A DNA stretch of 64,000 bases. Origin: Verrucomicrobiota bacterium. GTDB lineage: Bacteria > Verrucomicrobiota > Verrucomicrobiia > Limisphaerales > UBA1319. The notes beneath the pieces were generated by a model. It was not told the DNA's origin. It made no database searches and was given only the letters and a program-made list of their open reading frames with translations. The stretch is taken from positions 1 through 64,000 of the forward strand of contig JAKLFB010000012.1 in the NCBI GenBank assembly GCA_022711435.1. The letters run 5' to 3'. The translations under genes were made by a program, and so were the position numbers. Below are positions 25,228 through 34,781 of the stretch, piece after piece; position 1 is the first letter of the stretch, and each line of letters starts with the position of its first letter.

Positions 25228-26049
25228 ATGGCCGACGAATCGAATGTGGGGTTCTTGGGGGCGGGCCGGATGGCCCAGGCGCTGGCAGGGGGGCTGCTGA
25301 AGGCAGGCCTGCGGAGGGCGGACCAGATCCTGGCCAGCGATCCGCTCGAAGCGGCGCGGTCCGCTTTTGCCGCGGCCACGCGGATCAAGACCACGCCGGA
25401 CAACATCGAGGTTGCCGGTTTTGCGAGGACGCTGATCCTCTGCGTCAAGCCCTCGCAGGTGAGCGGGCTTTTGAGCCAGATCGCGCCGTCGGTCGACGCG
25501 TCGCACTTGATCCTTTCGATTGCGGCGGGAGTCACGCTGGACCAGCTGGCCAGCCGGCTGCCGCCCCGCACCCGCCTGGTCCGGGCGATGCCGAACACGC
25601 CCGCCATGGTCGGAGAAGGCGCAATCGCTTTCAGCCCGGGCCCGAACGCAACCGCCACCGATGCGGACCTGGCTCGAGGGCTGTTTGGGGCGATCGGATG
25701 GGCGGTGCCGGTGCCGGAGGCGATGATGGATGCCGTCACGGGATTGAGCGGGAGCGGGCCGGCCTTTGTGTTTCTGATGGCGGAGGCGCTGAGCGACGGC
25801 GGGGTGGCGAGCGGTCTGCCGCGGGACCTGGCGACGCGCCTGGCGGCGCAAACGCTGGCGGGGGCGGCTCGGATGATCCTGTCGACCGGCCAGCACCCGG
25901 GCGCGTTGAAAGACATGGTCGCCAGCCCGGGCGGCACCACCATCGAGGGGCTGCAGGTGCTCGAGCAGGCGGGTTTGCGGGGCGCGTTGATCGGGGCCGT
26001 CCGGGCCGCCGCGGACAAGTCGCGGCGCCTATCGGCCGGGCCGGCGTGA
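25228..26049 (+). CDS. proC: Pyrroline-5-carboxylate reductase
   Basis: A 273-residue enzyme for the last step of proline synthesis (reduction of pyrroline-5-carboxylate with NAD(P)H). Rossmann motif VGFLGAGRMAQALAGGLLKA at the N-terminus, then LILCVKPSQV, LVRAMPNTPAMVGEGA, and the C-terminal signature TGLSGSGPAFVFLMAEALSD with LKDMVASPGGTTIEGL. It is complete and of typical length. It follows the UDG gene by 52 bp and precedes the AI-2E family gene by 25 bp. Confidence 0.96.
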   Translation: MADESNVGFLGAGRMAQALAGGLLKAGLRRADQILASDPLEAARSAFAAATRIKTTPDNIEVAGFARTLILCVKPSQVSGLLSQIAPSVDASHLILSIAAGVTLDQLASRLPPRTRLVRAMPNTPAMVGEGAIAFSPGPNATATDADLARGLFGAIGWAVPVPEAMMDAVTGLSGSGPAFVFLMAEALSDGGVASGLPRDLATRLAAQTLAGAARMILSTGQHPGALKDMVASPGGTTIEGLQVLEQAGLRGALIGAVRAAADKSRRLSAGPA

Positions 26050-26074
26050 CAGAGCGGGCTGAATTCATGATGCC

Positions 26075-27421
26075 ATGGTCTTCCCTTCACCGACCGAGAA
26101 ACAGGCGCGGATCTTCTGGCTGTCGCTGACGGCCTTGGCGATCGGTGTGCTGCTGGCGCTGCTGGGGCTGCTCGCCTACGGGGTGGGCCTGGTCATCAAC
26201 CGGCTGTCGTCGGTGCTGCTGCCATTGGCGATCGCGGCCATCCTGGCTTACCTGCTCGATCCCGTGGTCGATTTTCTCGACCGGCGGGGCATCCCGCGGC
26301 TGCGGGCCATCATCCTCGTCTTTCTGATCGGCATCGGGCTGGTGTTCCTGACCCTGGTCACCGTCGTGCCCAAGATCGTCACTCAAAGCCAGGAGCTGAT
26401 CCAGAAGCTTCCGGATTACACACTGCAGCTCCGGGCGCGCATCCTGCAATGGGCCGATGAACCGCCGTGGGGCATCCATCTTCCGGCTCGATTGATCGAC
26501 TGGCTGGGCGGCACCAACAACCCCCCGGGCACGAACACGGCGGTTTCGGGCAGCCCGTTGACGAACCTGTCGTCGACCAATTTCCTAACCCAGATCGATC
26601 TGCCGCGGCTGACGAACATCGACCTGACCCTGTCGCCGCCGACGGAGCCGGTTGTGGCTCCGCTGGAGGGCCGTCCGGGGTGGCGGCCGGATTTCTCCCA
26701 GGATTTCGTGGCCTGGGTGGCCCGGTCCGCGCCCGCCATCGGCGCCTGGTTCTTCAGCCAACTGAGCAAGGTTGCGTCGGGGATCGGCCTGCTGATCGGC
26801 ATGGCGCTGGTGCCAATCTACCTCTTCTATTTCCTGCTCGAGAAGCAGCGGATCCAGCACAGCTGGGCGGATTACCTGCCCATTTACGAGTCCAAAGCCA
26901 AGGAGGAGCTGGTGTTCATCCTGCAGTCGATCAACACCTATCTGATCCTGTTCTTCCGCGGCCAGGTGCTGGTCGCTCTCTGCGATGGCATCATGCTGAC
27001 CGTGGGTTTTCTGCTGATGGGGCTGAACTACGCGATCCTGATCGGATTCGTGGCGGGGCTGCTGACCCTGATCCCGTATCTGGGGGTGACGGTGAGCATC
27101 CTGCCCACGATCGCGCTGGCGGCGGTTCAGTTCGGCGACTGGTGGCACCCGTTCCTGGTGATCGGCGTGTTCGCTCTGGTGCAGACCATCGAAGGCTACT
27201 TCGTCTATCCCAAGATCATGGGCGACCGCGTCGGGCTCCATCCTCTGACCATCATCGTGGCGGTCATGGTCGGCGTCACGCTGATGGGCGGCATCGTGGG
27301 CGGTCTGCTGGCGATTCCGCTGACGGCGGCCTTGCGGGTTCTCATGTTCCGGTATGTATGGAAGAAGCCGGAGGGGGCGGGCCGGAGGCGGCGCCTGCCA
27401 TCCCAGCAGGCAGACGAGTAG
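26075..27421 (+). CDS. AI-2E family transporter (PerM/YdiK type)
   Basis: A 448-residue membrane protein with about eight segments in the family pattern: two N-terminal helices (LTALAIGVLLALLGLLAYGV, SVLLPLAIAAILAYLLDPVV), a large extracytoplasmic loop (about 100-220) and a C-terminal block with GFVAGLLTLIPYLGVTVSIL and YFVYPKIMGDRVGLHPLTII, the most conserved stretch. Family members have been linked to autoinducer-2 export or Na+/H+ exchange, so the substrate is open. The next gene's ATG lies 3 bp after its stop, so the two are probably co-translated. Confidence 0.88.
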   Translation: MVFPSPTEKQARIFWLSLTALAIGVLLALLGLLAYGVGLVINRLSSVLLPLAIAAILAYLLDPVVDFLDRRGIPRLRAIILVFLIGIGLVFLTLVTVVPKIVTQSQELIQKLPDYTLQLRARILQWADEPPWGIHLPARLIDWLGGTNNPPGTNTAVSGSPLTNLSSTNFLTQIDLPRLTNIDLTLSPPTEPVVAPLEGRPGWRPDFSQDFVAWVARSAPAIGAWFFSQLSKVASGIGLLIGMALVPIYLFYFLLEKQRIQHSWADYLPIYESKAKEELVFILQSINTYLILFFRGQVLVALCDGIMLTVGFLLMGLNYAILIGFVAGLLTLIPYLGVTVSILPTIALAAVQFGDWWHPFLVIGVFALVQTIEGYFVYPKIMGDRVGLHPLTIIVAVMVGVTLMGGIVGGLLAIPLTAALRVLMFRYVWKKPEGAGRRRRLPSQQADE

Positions 27422-27424
27422 ACG

Positions 27425-28810
27425 ATGGAGCGCTTGATCCATCGAAGCCGCATCGATGCGCCCGCGCAGGCGGTCTTTGAGTGGCACCGGCGGCGGGGCG
27501 CTTTCGAGCGGCTGATCCCGCCGTGGGAAGCCATCCGCGTCGACCAGTCTCCAATCCTCCTCGCGCAAGGCGCCCGCGCTGTCCTCCGCGTCCGGATCGG
27601 ACCCGTCTGGGTTCGGTGGCTGAGCCGCATTACCGAAGTCGAGGAGGGACGGGGCTTTGCGGATGCCCAGGAGCGCGGCCCGTTTGCCGCATGGGAGCAC
27701 GCGCACCGGTTCCTTGCCGACGGCCCGCGGGCTTGCTGGATCGAGGATGACATCCGGTACCGGCTGCCGGGGGGGGCCGCGGGCAGCCGGTTGGGAGGCG
27801 CTCTGGCGCGCCGCCGTCTCGAGCGATGGATGCGCTACCGGCATGATGTCTTGGCGCATGACGCACCCCTGGCTCTGCCGGCAACTGCCGGGCAGCCGCT
27901 CCGGATCCTGCTGACCGGCGCGACGGGCATGGTGGGCAGGAACCTGTCCTGTTTTCTAGGCGCCTTGGGGCACCAGGTCTGGCCGTTGCGGCGCGATCCC
28001 AGCCGCAGGAGCGCGGCTCCGCCCGCATGGGATCCGGATGGCGGCTGGATCGACCTGTCCGGACTGCCGCCTTTGGACGCGGTCGTGCACCTGGCTGGGG
28101 AGAACATCTCGGGACGTTGGACCGCCACCCGCAAGGAACGGATCCGACGCAGCCGCATCGAAGGGACCCGGCTGCTGTGCGGGGCGATTGCGCGGCTTCC
28201 CGAGCGGCCGCGGGCGATGGTGATGGCATCCGGCCTGGGATTCTATGGCGATCGCGGAGACCAGCCGATGTCCGAATCCAGCGGGCCGGGCCGGGGGTTT
28301 CTGGCGGAGTTGGCCCGCGACTGGGAGGCTGCGGCCGATGCGGCTCGCGAGGCGGGGATCCGGCTGGCGGCTCTGAGGCTGAGCATGGTGCTGTGGCCTG
28401 GGGGCGGGGCGCTGGAGCCGCTCCTGAGGCTGTTTCGGCTTGGGCTGGGGGGCCGCGTGGGCGGCGGGACCCAGTACTGGAGCTGGATCACGCTGACGGA
28501 TCTGCTGGGGGTTGTGCGCCATGTCCTGGCCTGCGATGCGCTCGATGGGCCGGTGAATGTGGCCAGCCCTCAGCCGGTGACGAACGCCGAGTTCACTCGA
28601 GTCCTGGCGCGGGCGGTCGGGCGTCCGGCGATCTTCCGGCAGCCGGCTGCGCTGATCCGGCTGGCGCTGGGGCAAATGGGGACCGAGCTGCTGTTGACCA
28701 GCACCCGGGCGGCTCCGCGGCGTCTCGAGGAGAGCGGATTTCGTTTCAAGCATCCGACGCTCGAATCGGCTCTGGATCACTTGCTCGGCCTCAGGGCAGG
28801 CGGGCAATGA
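27425..28810 (+). CDS. SRPBCC domain fused to TIGR01777-type epimerase
   Basis: 461 residues. Residues about 1-150 are an SRPBCC/START-like ligand-binding domain (FEWHRRRGAFERLIPPWE … HRFLADGPRACWIEDDIRYR). Residues about 158-460 are an extended short-chain dehydrogenase of the TIGR01777/YfcH group: LLTGATGMVGRNL (NAD(P) glycine motif), VVHLAGENISGRW, ASGLGFYGDRGD, ALRLSMVLWPGGGAL and the C-terminal DUF1731-like part. The fusion occurs in several phyla; a chemical role has not been settled. Its 3' end overlaps the convergent CotH gene by 20 bp. Confidence 0.85.
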   Translation: MERLIHRSRIDAPAQAVFEWHRRRGAFERLIPPWEAIRVDQSPILLAQGARAVLRVRIGPVWVRWLSRITEVEEGRGFADAQERGPFAAWEHAHRFLADGPRACWIEDDIRYRLPGGAAGSRLGGALARRRLERWMRYRHDVLAHDAPLALPATAGQPLRILLTGATGMVGRNLSCFLGALGHQVWPLRRDPSRRSAAPPAWDPDGGWIDLSGLPPLDAVVHLAGENISGRWTATRKERIRRSRIEGTRLLCGAIARLPERPRAMVMASGLGFYGDRGDQPMSESSGPGRGFLAELARDWEAAADAAREAGIRLAALRLSMVLWPGGGALEPLLRLFRLGLGGRVGGGTQYWSWITLTDLLGVVRHVLACDALDGPVNVASPQPVTNAEFTRVLARAVGRPAIFRQPAALIRLALGQMGTELLLTSTRAAPRRLEESGFRFKHPTLESALDHLLGLRAGGQ

Positions 28811-31800
28811 TCCGGTAGTATCGGCGGTCGGCGCCGCCGGCGAACGGGTCGGAGACAACGATGGTCTGCGTGGCGGCCGCCGGCGCCAGATGGAGGAGGT
28901 CGTGCCACGGACCGGCCGCGAGGTTGTCGGTGAACTGGACGGTGTAGGAGCGGCCGGCTACGGCGACAAAGCTCAGGGTGAACCCGGCGGCGCTCGATCC
29001 GCTTTCGACGAAGCTGAGGCGGCTCAGGGGATTCCGCGGGTGGGTTCCGGCGAGGTATTCCTCGAGATTGGACATGCCATCGGCATCGGGATCCAAGGCG
29101 GCATCGAGCGGGTCGAGGCGGTCGAATCCATAAGCGATTTCCCATGAGTCCGGCAGGCCGTCCATGTCGAGGTCAAGGCCGGGCGAATCGGATGCGTTGG
29201 GAGCGGCGGGGCTGGGGTGGAGGGTGAAGAAGGCGATCGTGTCGCTGCCGTCGGGCAGTCGGCCCTGGGAGACGCCGGCGGTTTGAGCGGCGAACTCGAT
29301 GGCATCGATCTGACGGAGCTCCGCGCTGTAAAGGCCGATCAAATCGCCCTCAGCGCTGAGCTTGAAGGCGACATGGTCGGCGCCATTCTCGGGGTGATCG
29401 TCGGCCTGGAAGACGCGATAGTCGCCGGCCCCGATGAACGAGAGCGGCGGGATGGTCGACATGTCGCGCCGGGAGGGATCGTCGCTGAGATGAAGCCCTC
29501 CGAGGGCGACGGGCCGCGGCTCGGGATTGTAGATCTCGAACCAGTCATCGCCCGCGAGGGGGCGGGCCATCCACTCGTTGATGCGAAGGCGGGCGGGATC
29601 GCCGAGCGCGGCCGCGATGTTGGCGCCGCCGGGCGTGGGTTGGGCAAGGGCCCAGCTCCCATCCGGCTCGATGCGGGCGACCGACCAGCCGGGCAGCTGG
29701 AGGCCGAACGCCAGGCTGTCGATCAACCGGCTCGCCTCGCCGGCAGACGCGAACAAATACACCGTCTCCCCCGAGGCATTGAACCCGAAGCCGAGGTTGG
29801 AGGCCGAAGCAGGCAGTTGCGAGTCGGCGCCCAGAACGCGGTATTGGCCGGCTTCGAGTTGCTCCTCCGGCCCAAACACCCACTTGCGCGGCAAAGCCGG
29901 GTCGTCGCTCAGGCTCATGTCGGAAAGCCAGATTCCGTTAGTGCCCGGGTTATGCAGCTCGATCCAATCGGCCCCCGGCGGCTGGGCCGGCAAGGCGCTG
30001 CCGCTCGATGCCACCAGCTCGCTGATCCAGACGCGCCCAGGCCCGCCCGGCGCGGATGGATTCGACGGGAGGTCCGGATTGGAGAGGCCGGGGGAAGGGA
30101 AGTCGAACGTGATGATACGGCCGCCGCCATCGGGGGATCGGCCCTGGGAAAGGCCGGCGCGCTGGGGTCCATAGAACACGATATCGATGGGTGCCCCGGC
30201 GGGATCGAACAGGCCGATGACGCCTTGCTCCTCGGGCAATTCGGCCGGCCAGGGGATGGCGGGCAGGTCGCCCGCCGGGCTCGAGGCCAGCCAGGCGGTT
30301 TGGCGGGGGCCGATGAAGCTGGCGGCGGGGATGGAGGGCTGCGAGAGGCGCGCGACTTCCGATGGAAGGAGCTGCAGGCCGGCCAGGCTCACGGGCAGAT
30401 CGCCCGGATTATAGAGCTCGATGAAATCGACCGCGTAAGGCGCCGCGGGGGCGGCGAGCCATTCATTGATGGCCAGCCGGGCCGGATCGCCCAGCGGCTG
30501 GGCAAGGTTGGGCGCGCCGAAGGTGGGCCGGCACAGGCCCCACTGGCCATCGGGCAGCCTTCCCAGCGAGCCATCTGCCAACTGGCGGCCGAACTGGATC
30601 GAGTCGAGCAGGGCGCCGCCCCTGGCGGGCGAGTCGAAGAGGTAAAGGCCTTCACCCAAGCGGTCGAGCTGGAATGGAAGGGCAAGCGGGCCGACAGCGC
30701 CGCCGGCCTCGAGCACGAGGAATCCGTTGCCCGCCACCACAGCGCCGCCGGGAAATACATGCCTCTGCGGCCATCCCGGATCGTCGGTCAGGCTCATGCC
30801 GCCCAGATCGATCGCGTCCGGCCCGAAGTTGTGGATCTCGACAAGATCCGGCTTGCCGGCAAAGCCCGGGATGCCCGAGACATTCCAGGCGAGGATTTCA
30901 TTGAGCCGAAGGGTTGGCGCCCAGGCAGCGGGATCGACGATCCAGGAGCGGGATGAGGTCGGGGTGGCAGGATCCTGCCATTCCCCCGCAAAGTTGAGCC
31001 CCAACACGCGGACCTGATGCGTCCCGGGGACGAGGCCCTCGAGAACGATGGGCTGGGCGACGGGCCGGGGCTCGCCATAATCGCCGGGCTCGATCTTGAA
31101 CCGGTAATGAGTGATCCCGGGACCCGCAATCGCGAGCTGCGCCTGCGTTCGCACCGTCCGGCCGGGGGGTTCGCCGGTGATCGCAGCTCCAGCCCGGACG
31201 AGCGCGCCCAGATCCAGCCCGTCCGCGGCGGCGCCGAGCGCGGGCGAATTGGGCCGAAGAGAGAAATCCAGCGCCGTCAGCCCGGTCTGGCCGGGCCAGG
31301 CGGGCGGCCGGACAAAGGCTGGATCGACTTCGAAAACACGGTTCTCGGCCAGCCGACAGTCGGGCGCCGAGGTGATCGTGTCGCGCAGCGCCCATTGGCT
31401 CGAACCGAAGATCGGATCGTCCACCACCAGGTTGGTGAAATTGGCGGCTGCGGGCCAGAGGATCGAGGCATCGACCGATGCGCCCCGGCCCGGGATGACA
31501 CCGGCAGCACGGCCCAGAGGCTCATCGAGCGACACCGCGGCTCGACGGAGAAAAGCCCCCGTGTGATGCGAGATCTCGACGAAGCTGCCCCCCAGGACCC
31601 GGGCCAGCAAATCGCAGTCGTAGGAAAGGTTGCGGACCATGACGACATGGGCCGCTCTGCCAGCACTCGCATCAGCCGATACCGCGCAGCCAAGGGCGCC
31701 AGCCTCGGCCGATCCAAGCGCTCCCTGGAAGAAATTCGCCTCGATAAACGCCCGCAAACCCCGGATGTCCAAGAGATCGCCGCCGCTGCCGAGGAACGTG

Positions 31801-34781
31801 TTCTCCCGGATCACGATGACGGGGCTCGAGGTGGAATCGCCGACAGCCAGGACCGCGTCATGCGGGCCAGACACGGCTCCGAACCAGTTGCCGGACAAAA
31901 GCGCATCTCCCGGCAATGGCGGGTTCAGGATCCGGACCAGATCGCCGCTGGCGGCCGGCGAGAAGGCGCAGCCCTCGATCCGGAACTGGCTGCGCTCCAG
32001 ATCGACGCAGGGAGGGGCGCAGTTCGTGAAAATGGAATGGGCCAGATCGACTCGGGTTTCGACGGCTCGCAGGACGGGCTGGCCAGCCCCTGCATCCGCA
32101 AATTGGACGTGAGCGAGCCGATGGGTCTGCGGACCGGCCAGGAGCAACCCGGCCCAATGACCCGCGGCGCCGGGCTCGAGCATGAACCGGATCGGACGGG
32201 CGGGCGTTCCGGCAGCCACCAATTGTCCTTGGACATCGATCCGCACGCCAGGCCGCAAAGCGATCACGGCGCCAGGCTCGATCGCGAGGGAGATCCCGGG
32301 CGCGACCGTGAGAGGGGCGGTCAGAACGATCGTTCCGTCCGCGGGTGACCAGGTGGCAGGGGCCGTGAGGATCTGAGGAGCTGGATCCGCGGGGCCGGTC
32401 TCGCGCCAGACATCGAGAATGGCGCGATCGATTTCAGCGCCGGCGCCATCGAGGCACTGGATCTGGAGGCGATTCAGGCCGGGCGAAAGCGGCCAGGCGG
32501 GGGCGGACCATTGGGCTTCCCAGGCGGACCAGGAAACGGGCTGGCCGTTGATGAGGACCTGGCGGCAGCGGGCTGCATGGGCGCGTCCGGAGAGGGAGAT
32601 GGAGTCGAGCGGGGTGCGGTAGCCGCCGGGCTCGGGGGCCAGGCCGGCCTGAACCGAGATGGCCTGCGGGATCTGGTTCGACAGAAAGGCGCGGCGATCG
32701 CTGGCAAAGCGGTTCATCGCATCGATCGATCCTCGCGGGGCAAAATGCCCGATCGCGCTCTCGACCAGCGACGTGAACGTGGTCGAGCTCATGGTGTGAT
32801 CCATGAGCCGGAGCAATTCATCGTAATAGAGCGGGGCGAACGCGGGCGTCTGCATGAACCGAGCGACGATGGGGTTGGCATGCGCACGGAAGAGCCCTTC
32901 GTCGGCACGCCCGGCCATGTCGCCCTGGCCGAGGATGGTATCGAGGTCGTAGGCGACGACGACGGCTCGAGGATCGCGCCGGCCGAAATAGAGGTGATAA
33001 TCATCGCCGAACCCGCGGCCGAGGTGGCCGTTGCCGAGGCTGGTCTCCATGTTCACGGCGAAGGTCTCGAGGGCGAAATAGCGCATCCAGAGCCGCGGGT
33101 TCAGGACCCGCTCCATCGCGGCGACGTAGGATTCGGCGGGGGCGGTGTCGAGCGCGCGGGTCAGCTCGAACAGATCGCTCCAGTCATCCTCGCTGGCGTT
33201 GGACTGCTTGAAATAGTGGAGCCGGTAGGGATCGGGATCCAGGCCGAGGAAGCCGAGGTTGGCACCGGGCTCGTAGAACTTGAGGCAGCGGTAGATGTTG
33301 CCGCCCGGATCGTCGGGGAAATGGCGGTCGGAGAACTCCTCGTTGGTGACCTCGTTGGCCGCATAGCGCCCGTAGGAGGGCGGGCCGATCGGGGTCGGAT
33401 CCAAGCCGTTGACCCGGACGCGGACGGGGCGGGACTGCTGGGTGGGAAGCCCGGCATGCTGATAGAGAACGCTGCCCACGACCTGGATGTGCGGGTACTG
33501 CGAGTTGAGATTGACGCCGGTCACGCCTTTCCAGGGGCGGTCATTGGGGAAATTGACGCGAAAGCTCTGGGGCAGCTTCGAGTTGCTGCTGTTGCCGCGG
33601 TTGCGGATGCCGACGGCGTAGTGCATCTGGAAGCCCCGGCTGTCGCGGCTCACGAAGGCGCCATTGAACTGGGCATGGCTCCAGGACTGGAGATCGATCC
33701 GAAACGGGTGGGGCGGCGCCGGCCAGTTGCGATTGATCTGCTGGAGCTCGGCCAGGTCCGCAGCGCGCAGGATCAGCCAGTAGAGAGGCTCGGATCCGGA
33801 CTCGACCTCGTCGATCACCTGGTAGAGCGCGTTCTGCGATTGGACGATCTGGCCGTCGTCAAGGGCCGGTGCCGGCCAGGTGCGCCTCGAGGATTGGGCG
33901 TCCTGAGCCTCGATGTAGAACTCGACCACGGCGTGGTTCGTTTGCGCGGGGAGCCGGGCCCCGTACCGGCCGTCTCCGGGAGCGCCATCCTCGTGCTGGC
34001 CGTCATCCGCCATCGGAACCTCGGCGAACGCGTCGTCGCCATCGCGCCGCCACCAAACCCTTGCGGCCAGACCCGTCCGCGATTCATCCAGGATACGGGC
34101 CGTGACGTGGACGGCCTCCGTCGATCGGGGGAGGACGGGGACCTGGCTTGCCTCGAAAACGAACGGGGGCGAATTCGTCGCGGCGACCGAGTTCGGCTGG
34201 CCGGGAGTGCCGAGAGGATTGGCGCTTGGCCGCCAGTTCTGGCCGCAGGTGTTCGGCATGTGCGGGTTGACCAGCTCGAGCGAGCGGCCCCCGCCGTCCG
34301 CCGCCGAATACCACGTCCAGCCCCGATGGCCGCTGTCGACAGCGTCTCGAATCCGATCCGCCCAATCGCCATCGTCGGCATACCGGATCCGGTTCACGGT
34401 GCGGCCCGACGCATCGAGGATCTCCACCGTGTTGGCCCGGTTGCTGAGCCGGCCCGTCCAGCTGCCCACGACGTTCGTCACGGACGGATTCCGCGCCCGG
34501 AAAACGTCGGCATCGGCGGCGACAACCAGATATCCGCCACCGGGCAGCACGGCCGGCGAAAAGACAAAATCGATGCCGCCCTCCAGCCGCCACCCCTCGA
34601 GATCGACCGGGCTCGATCCGGCGTTGTGCAGCTCGAGGAATTCGTCGCGAACATCCTCCGATGCCGGGTGGTACATGATCTCGCTGACCAGGACGCCCGC
34701 GAAGGCCGGGGGCGCGGACAGCACCCACCCCAGCAGCCACGAGCCAAGGACAAAGACGAGATGGGATCGGCAAGCCTTCAC
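28791..34781 (-). CDS. Giant secreted CotH-kinase/lamin-tail-domain protein
   Basis: 1,996 residues. Signal peptide about 5-28 (HLVFVLGSWLLGWVLSAPPA). Lamin-tail domain (LTD) at about 28-175 (VSEIMYHP…DEFLELHNAGSSPVDLEGW). CotH-like kinase domain at about 330-690 with RNRGNSSNSKLPQSFRVNF and YDLDTILG (Asp612, Asp614, the metal-binding pair). Beta-helix-like region about 810-1190, four more LTDs after about 1290, a thrombospondin-3-like calcium segment at about 1867-1907 (LDLDMDGLPDSWEIAYGFD), and a C-terminal beta tail. I chose the GTG start at 34781 because it overlaps the upstream gene's stop as GTGA. CotH homologues phosphorylate surface proteins; the target here is unknown. Confidence 0.85.
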   Translation of the reverse strand: MKACRSHLVFVLGSWLLGWVLSAPPAFAGVLVSEIMYHPASEDVRDEFLELHNAGSSPVDLEGWRLEGGIDFVFSPAVLPGGGYLVVAADADVFRARNPSVTNVVGSWTGRLSNRANTVEILDASGRTVNRIRYADDGDWADRIRDAVDSGHRGWTWYSAADGGGRSLELVNPHMPNTCGQNWRPSANPLGTPGQPNSVAATNSPPFVFEASQVPVLPRSTEAVHVTARILDESRTGLAARVWWRRDGDDAFAEVPMADDGQHEDGAPGDGRYGARLPAQTNHAVVEFYIEAQDAQSSRRTWPAPALDDGQIVQSQNALYQVIDEVESGSEPLYWLILRAADLAELQQINRNWPAPPHPFRIDLQSWSHAQFNGAFVSRDSRGFQMHYAVGIRNRGNSSNSKLPQSFRVNFPNDRPWKGVTGVNLNSQYPHIQVVGSVLYQHAGLPTQQSRPVRVRVNGLDPTPIGPPSYGRYAANEVTNEEFSDRHFPDDPGGNIYRCLKFYEPGANLGFLGLDPDPYRLHYFKQSNASEDDWSDLFELTRALDTAPAESYVAAMERVLNPRLWMRYFALETFAVNMETSLGNGHLGRGFGDDYHLYFGRRDPRAVVVAYDLDTILGQGDMAGRADEGLFRAHANPIVARFMQTPAFAPLYYDELLRLMDHTMSSTTFTSLVESAIGHFAPRGSIDAMNRFASDRRAFLSNQIPQAISVQAGLAPEPGGYRTPLDSISLSGRAHAARCRQVLINGQPVSWSAWEAQWSAPAWPLSPGLNRLQIQCLDGAGAEIDRAILDVWRETGPADPAPQILTAPATWSPADGTIVLTAPLTVAPGISLAIEPGAVIALRPGVRIDVQGQLVAAGTPARPIRFMLEPGAAGHWAGLLLAGPQTHRLAHVQFADAGAGQPVLRAVETRVDLAHSIFTNCAPPCVDLERSQFRIEGCAFSPAASGDLVRILNPPLPGDALLSGNWFGAVSGPHDAVLAVGDSTSSPVIVIRENTFLGSGGDLLDIRGLRAFIEANFFQGALGSAEAGALGCAVSADASAGRAAHVVMVRNLSYDCDLLARVLGGSFVEISHHTGAFLRRAAVSLDEPLGRAAGVIPGRGASVDASILWPAAANFTNLVVDDPIFGSSQWALRDTITSAPDCRLAENRVFEVDPAFVRPPAWPGQTGLTALDFSLRPNSPALGAAADGLDLGALVRAGAAITGEPPGRTVRTQAQLAIAGPGITHYRFKIEPGDYGEPRPVAQPIVLEGLVPGTHQVRVLGLNFAGEWQDPATPTSSRSWIVDPAAWAPTLRLNEILAWNVSGIPGFAGKPDLVEIHNFGPDAIDLGGMSLTDDPGWPQRHVFPGGAVVAGNGFLVLEAGGAVGPLALPFQLDRLGEGLYLFDSPARGGALLDSIQFGRQLADGSLGRLPDGQWGLCRPTFGAPNLAQPLGDPARLAINEWLAAPAAPYAVDFIELYNPGDLPVSLAGLQLLPSEVARLSQPSIPAASFIGPRQTAWLASSPAGDLPAIPWPAELPEEQGVIGLFDPAGAPIDIVFYGPQRAGLSQGRSPDGGGRIITFDFPSPGLSNPDLPSNPSAPGGPGRVWISELVASSGSALPAQPPGADWIELHNPGTNGIWLSDMSLSDDPALPRKWVFGPEEQLEAGQYRVLGADSQLPASASNLGFGFNASGETVYLFASAGEASRLIDSLAFGLQLPGWSVARIEPDGSWALAQPTPGGANIAAALGDPARLRINEWMARPLAGDDWFEIYNPEPRPVALGGLHLSDDPSRRDMSTIPPLSFIGAGDYRVFQADDHPENGADHVAFKLSAEGDLIGLYSAELRQIDAIEFAAQTAGVSQGRLPDGSDTIAFFTLHPSPAAPNASDSPGLDLDMDGLPDSWEIAYGFDRLDPLDAALDPDADGMSNLEEYLAGTHPRNPLSRLSFVESGSSAAGFTLSFVAVAGRSYTVQFTDNLAAGPWHDLLHLAPAAATQTIVVSDPFAGGADRRYYRIIARLP

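Noticed and set aside
29217..30956. 579-residue plus-strand frame antisense to the CotH/LTD gene
   Set aside because: Composition is that of a GC-rich shadow frame (Arg/Gly/Ala-rich, no domain), while the opposite strand encodes clear lamin-tail domains.
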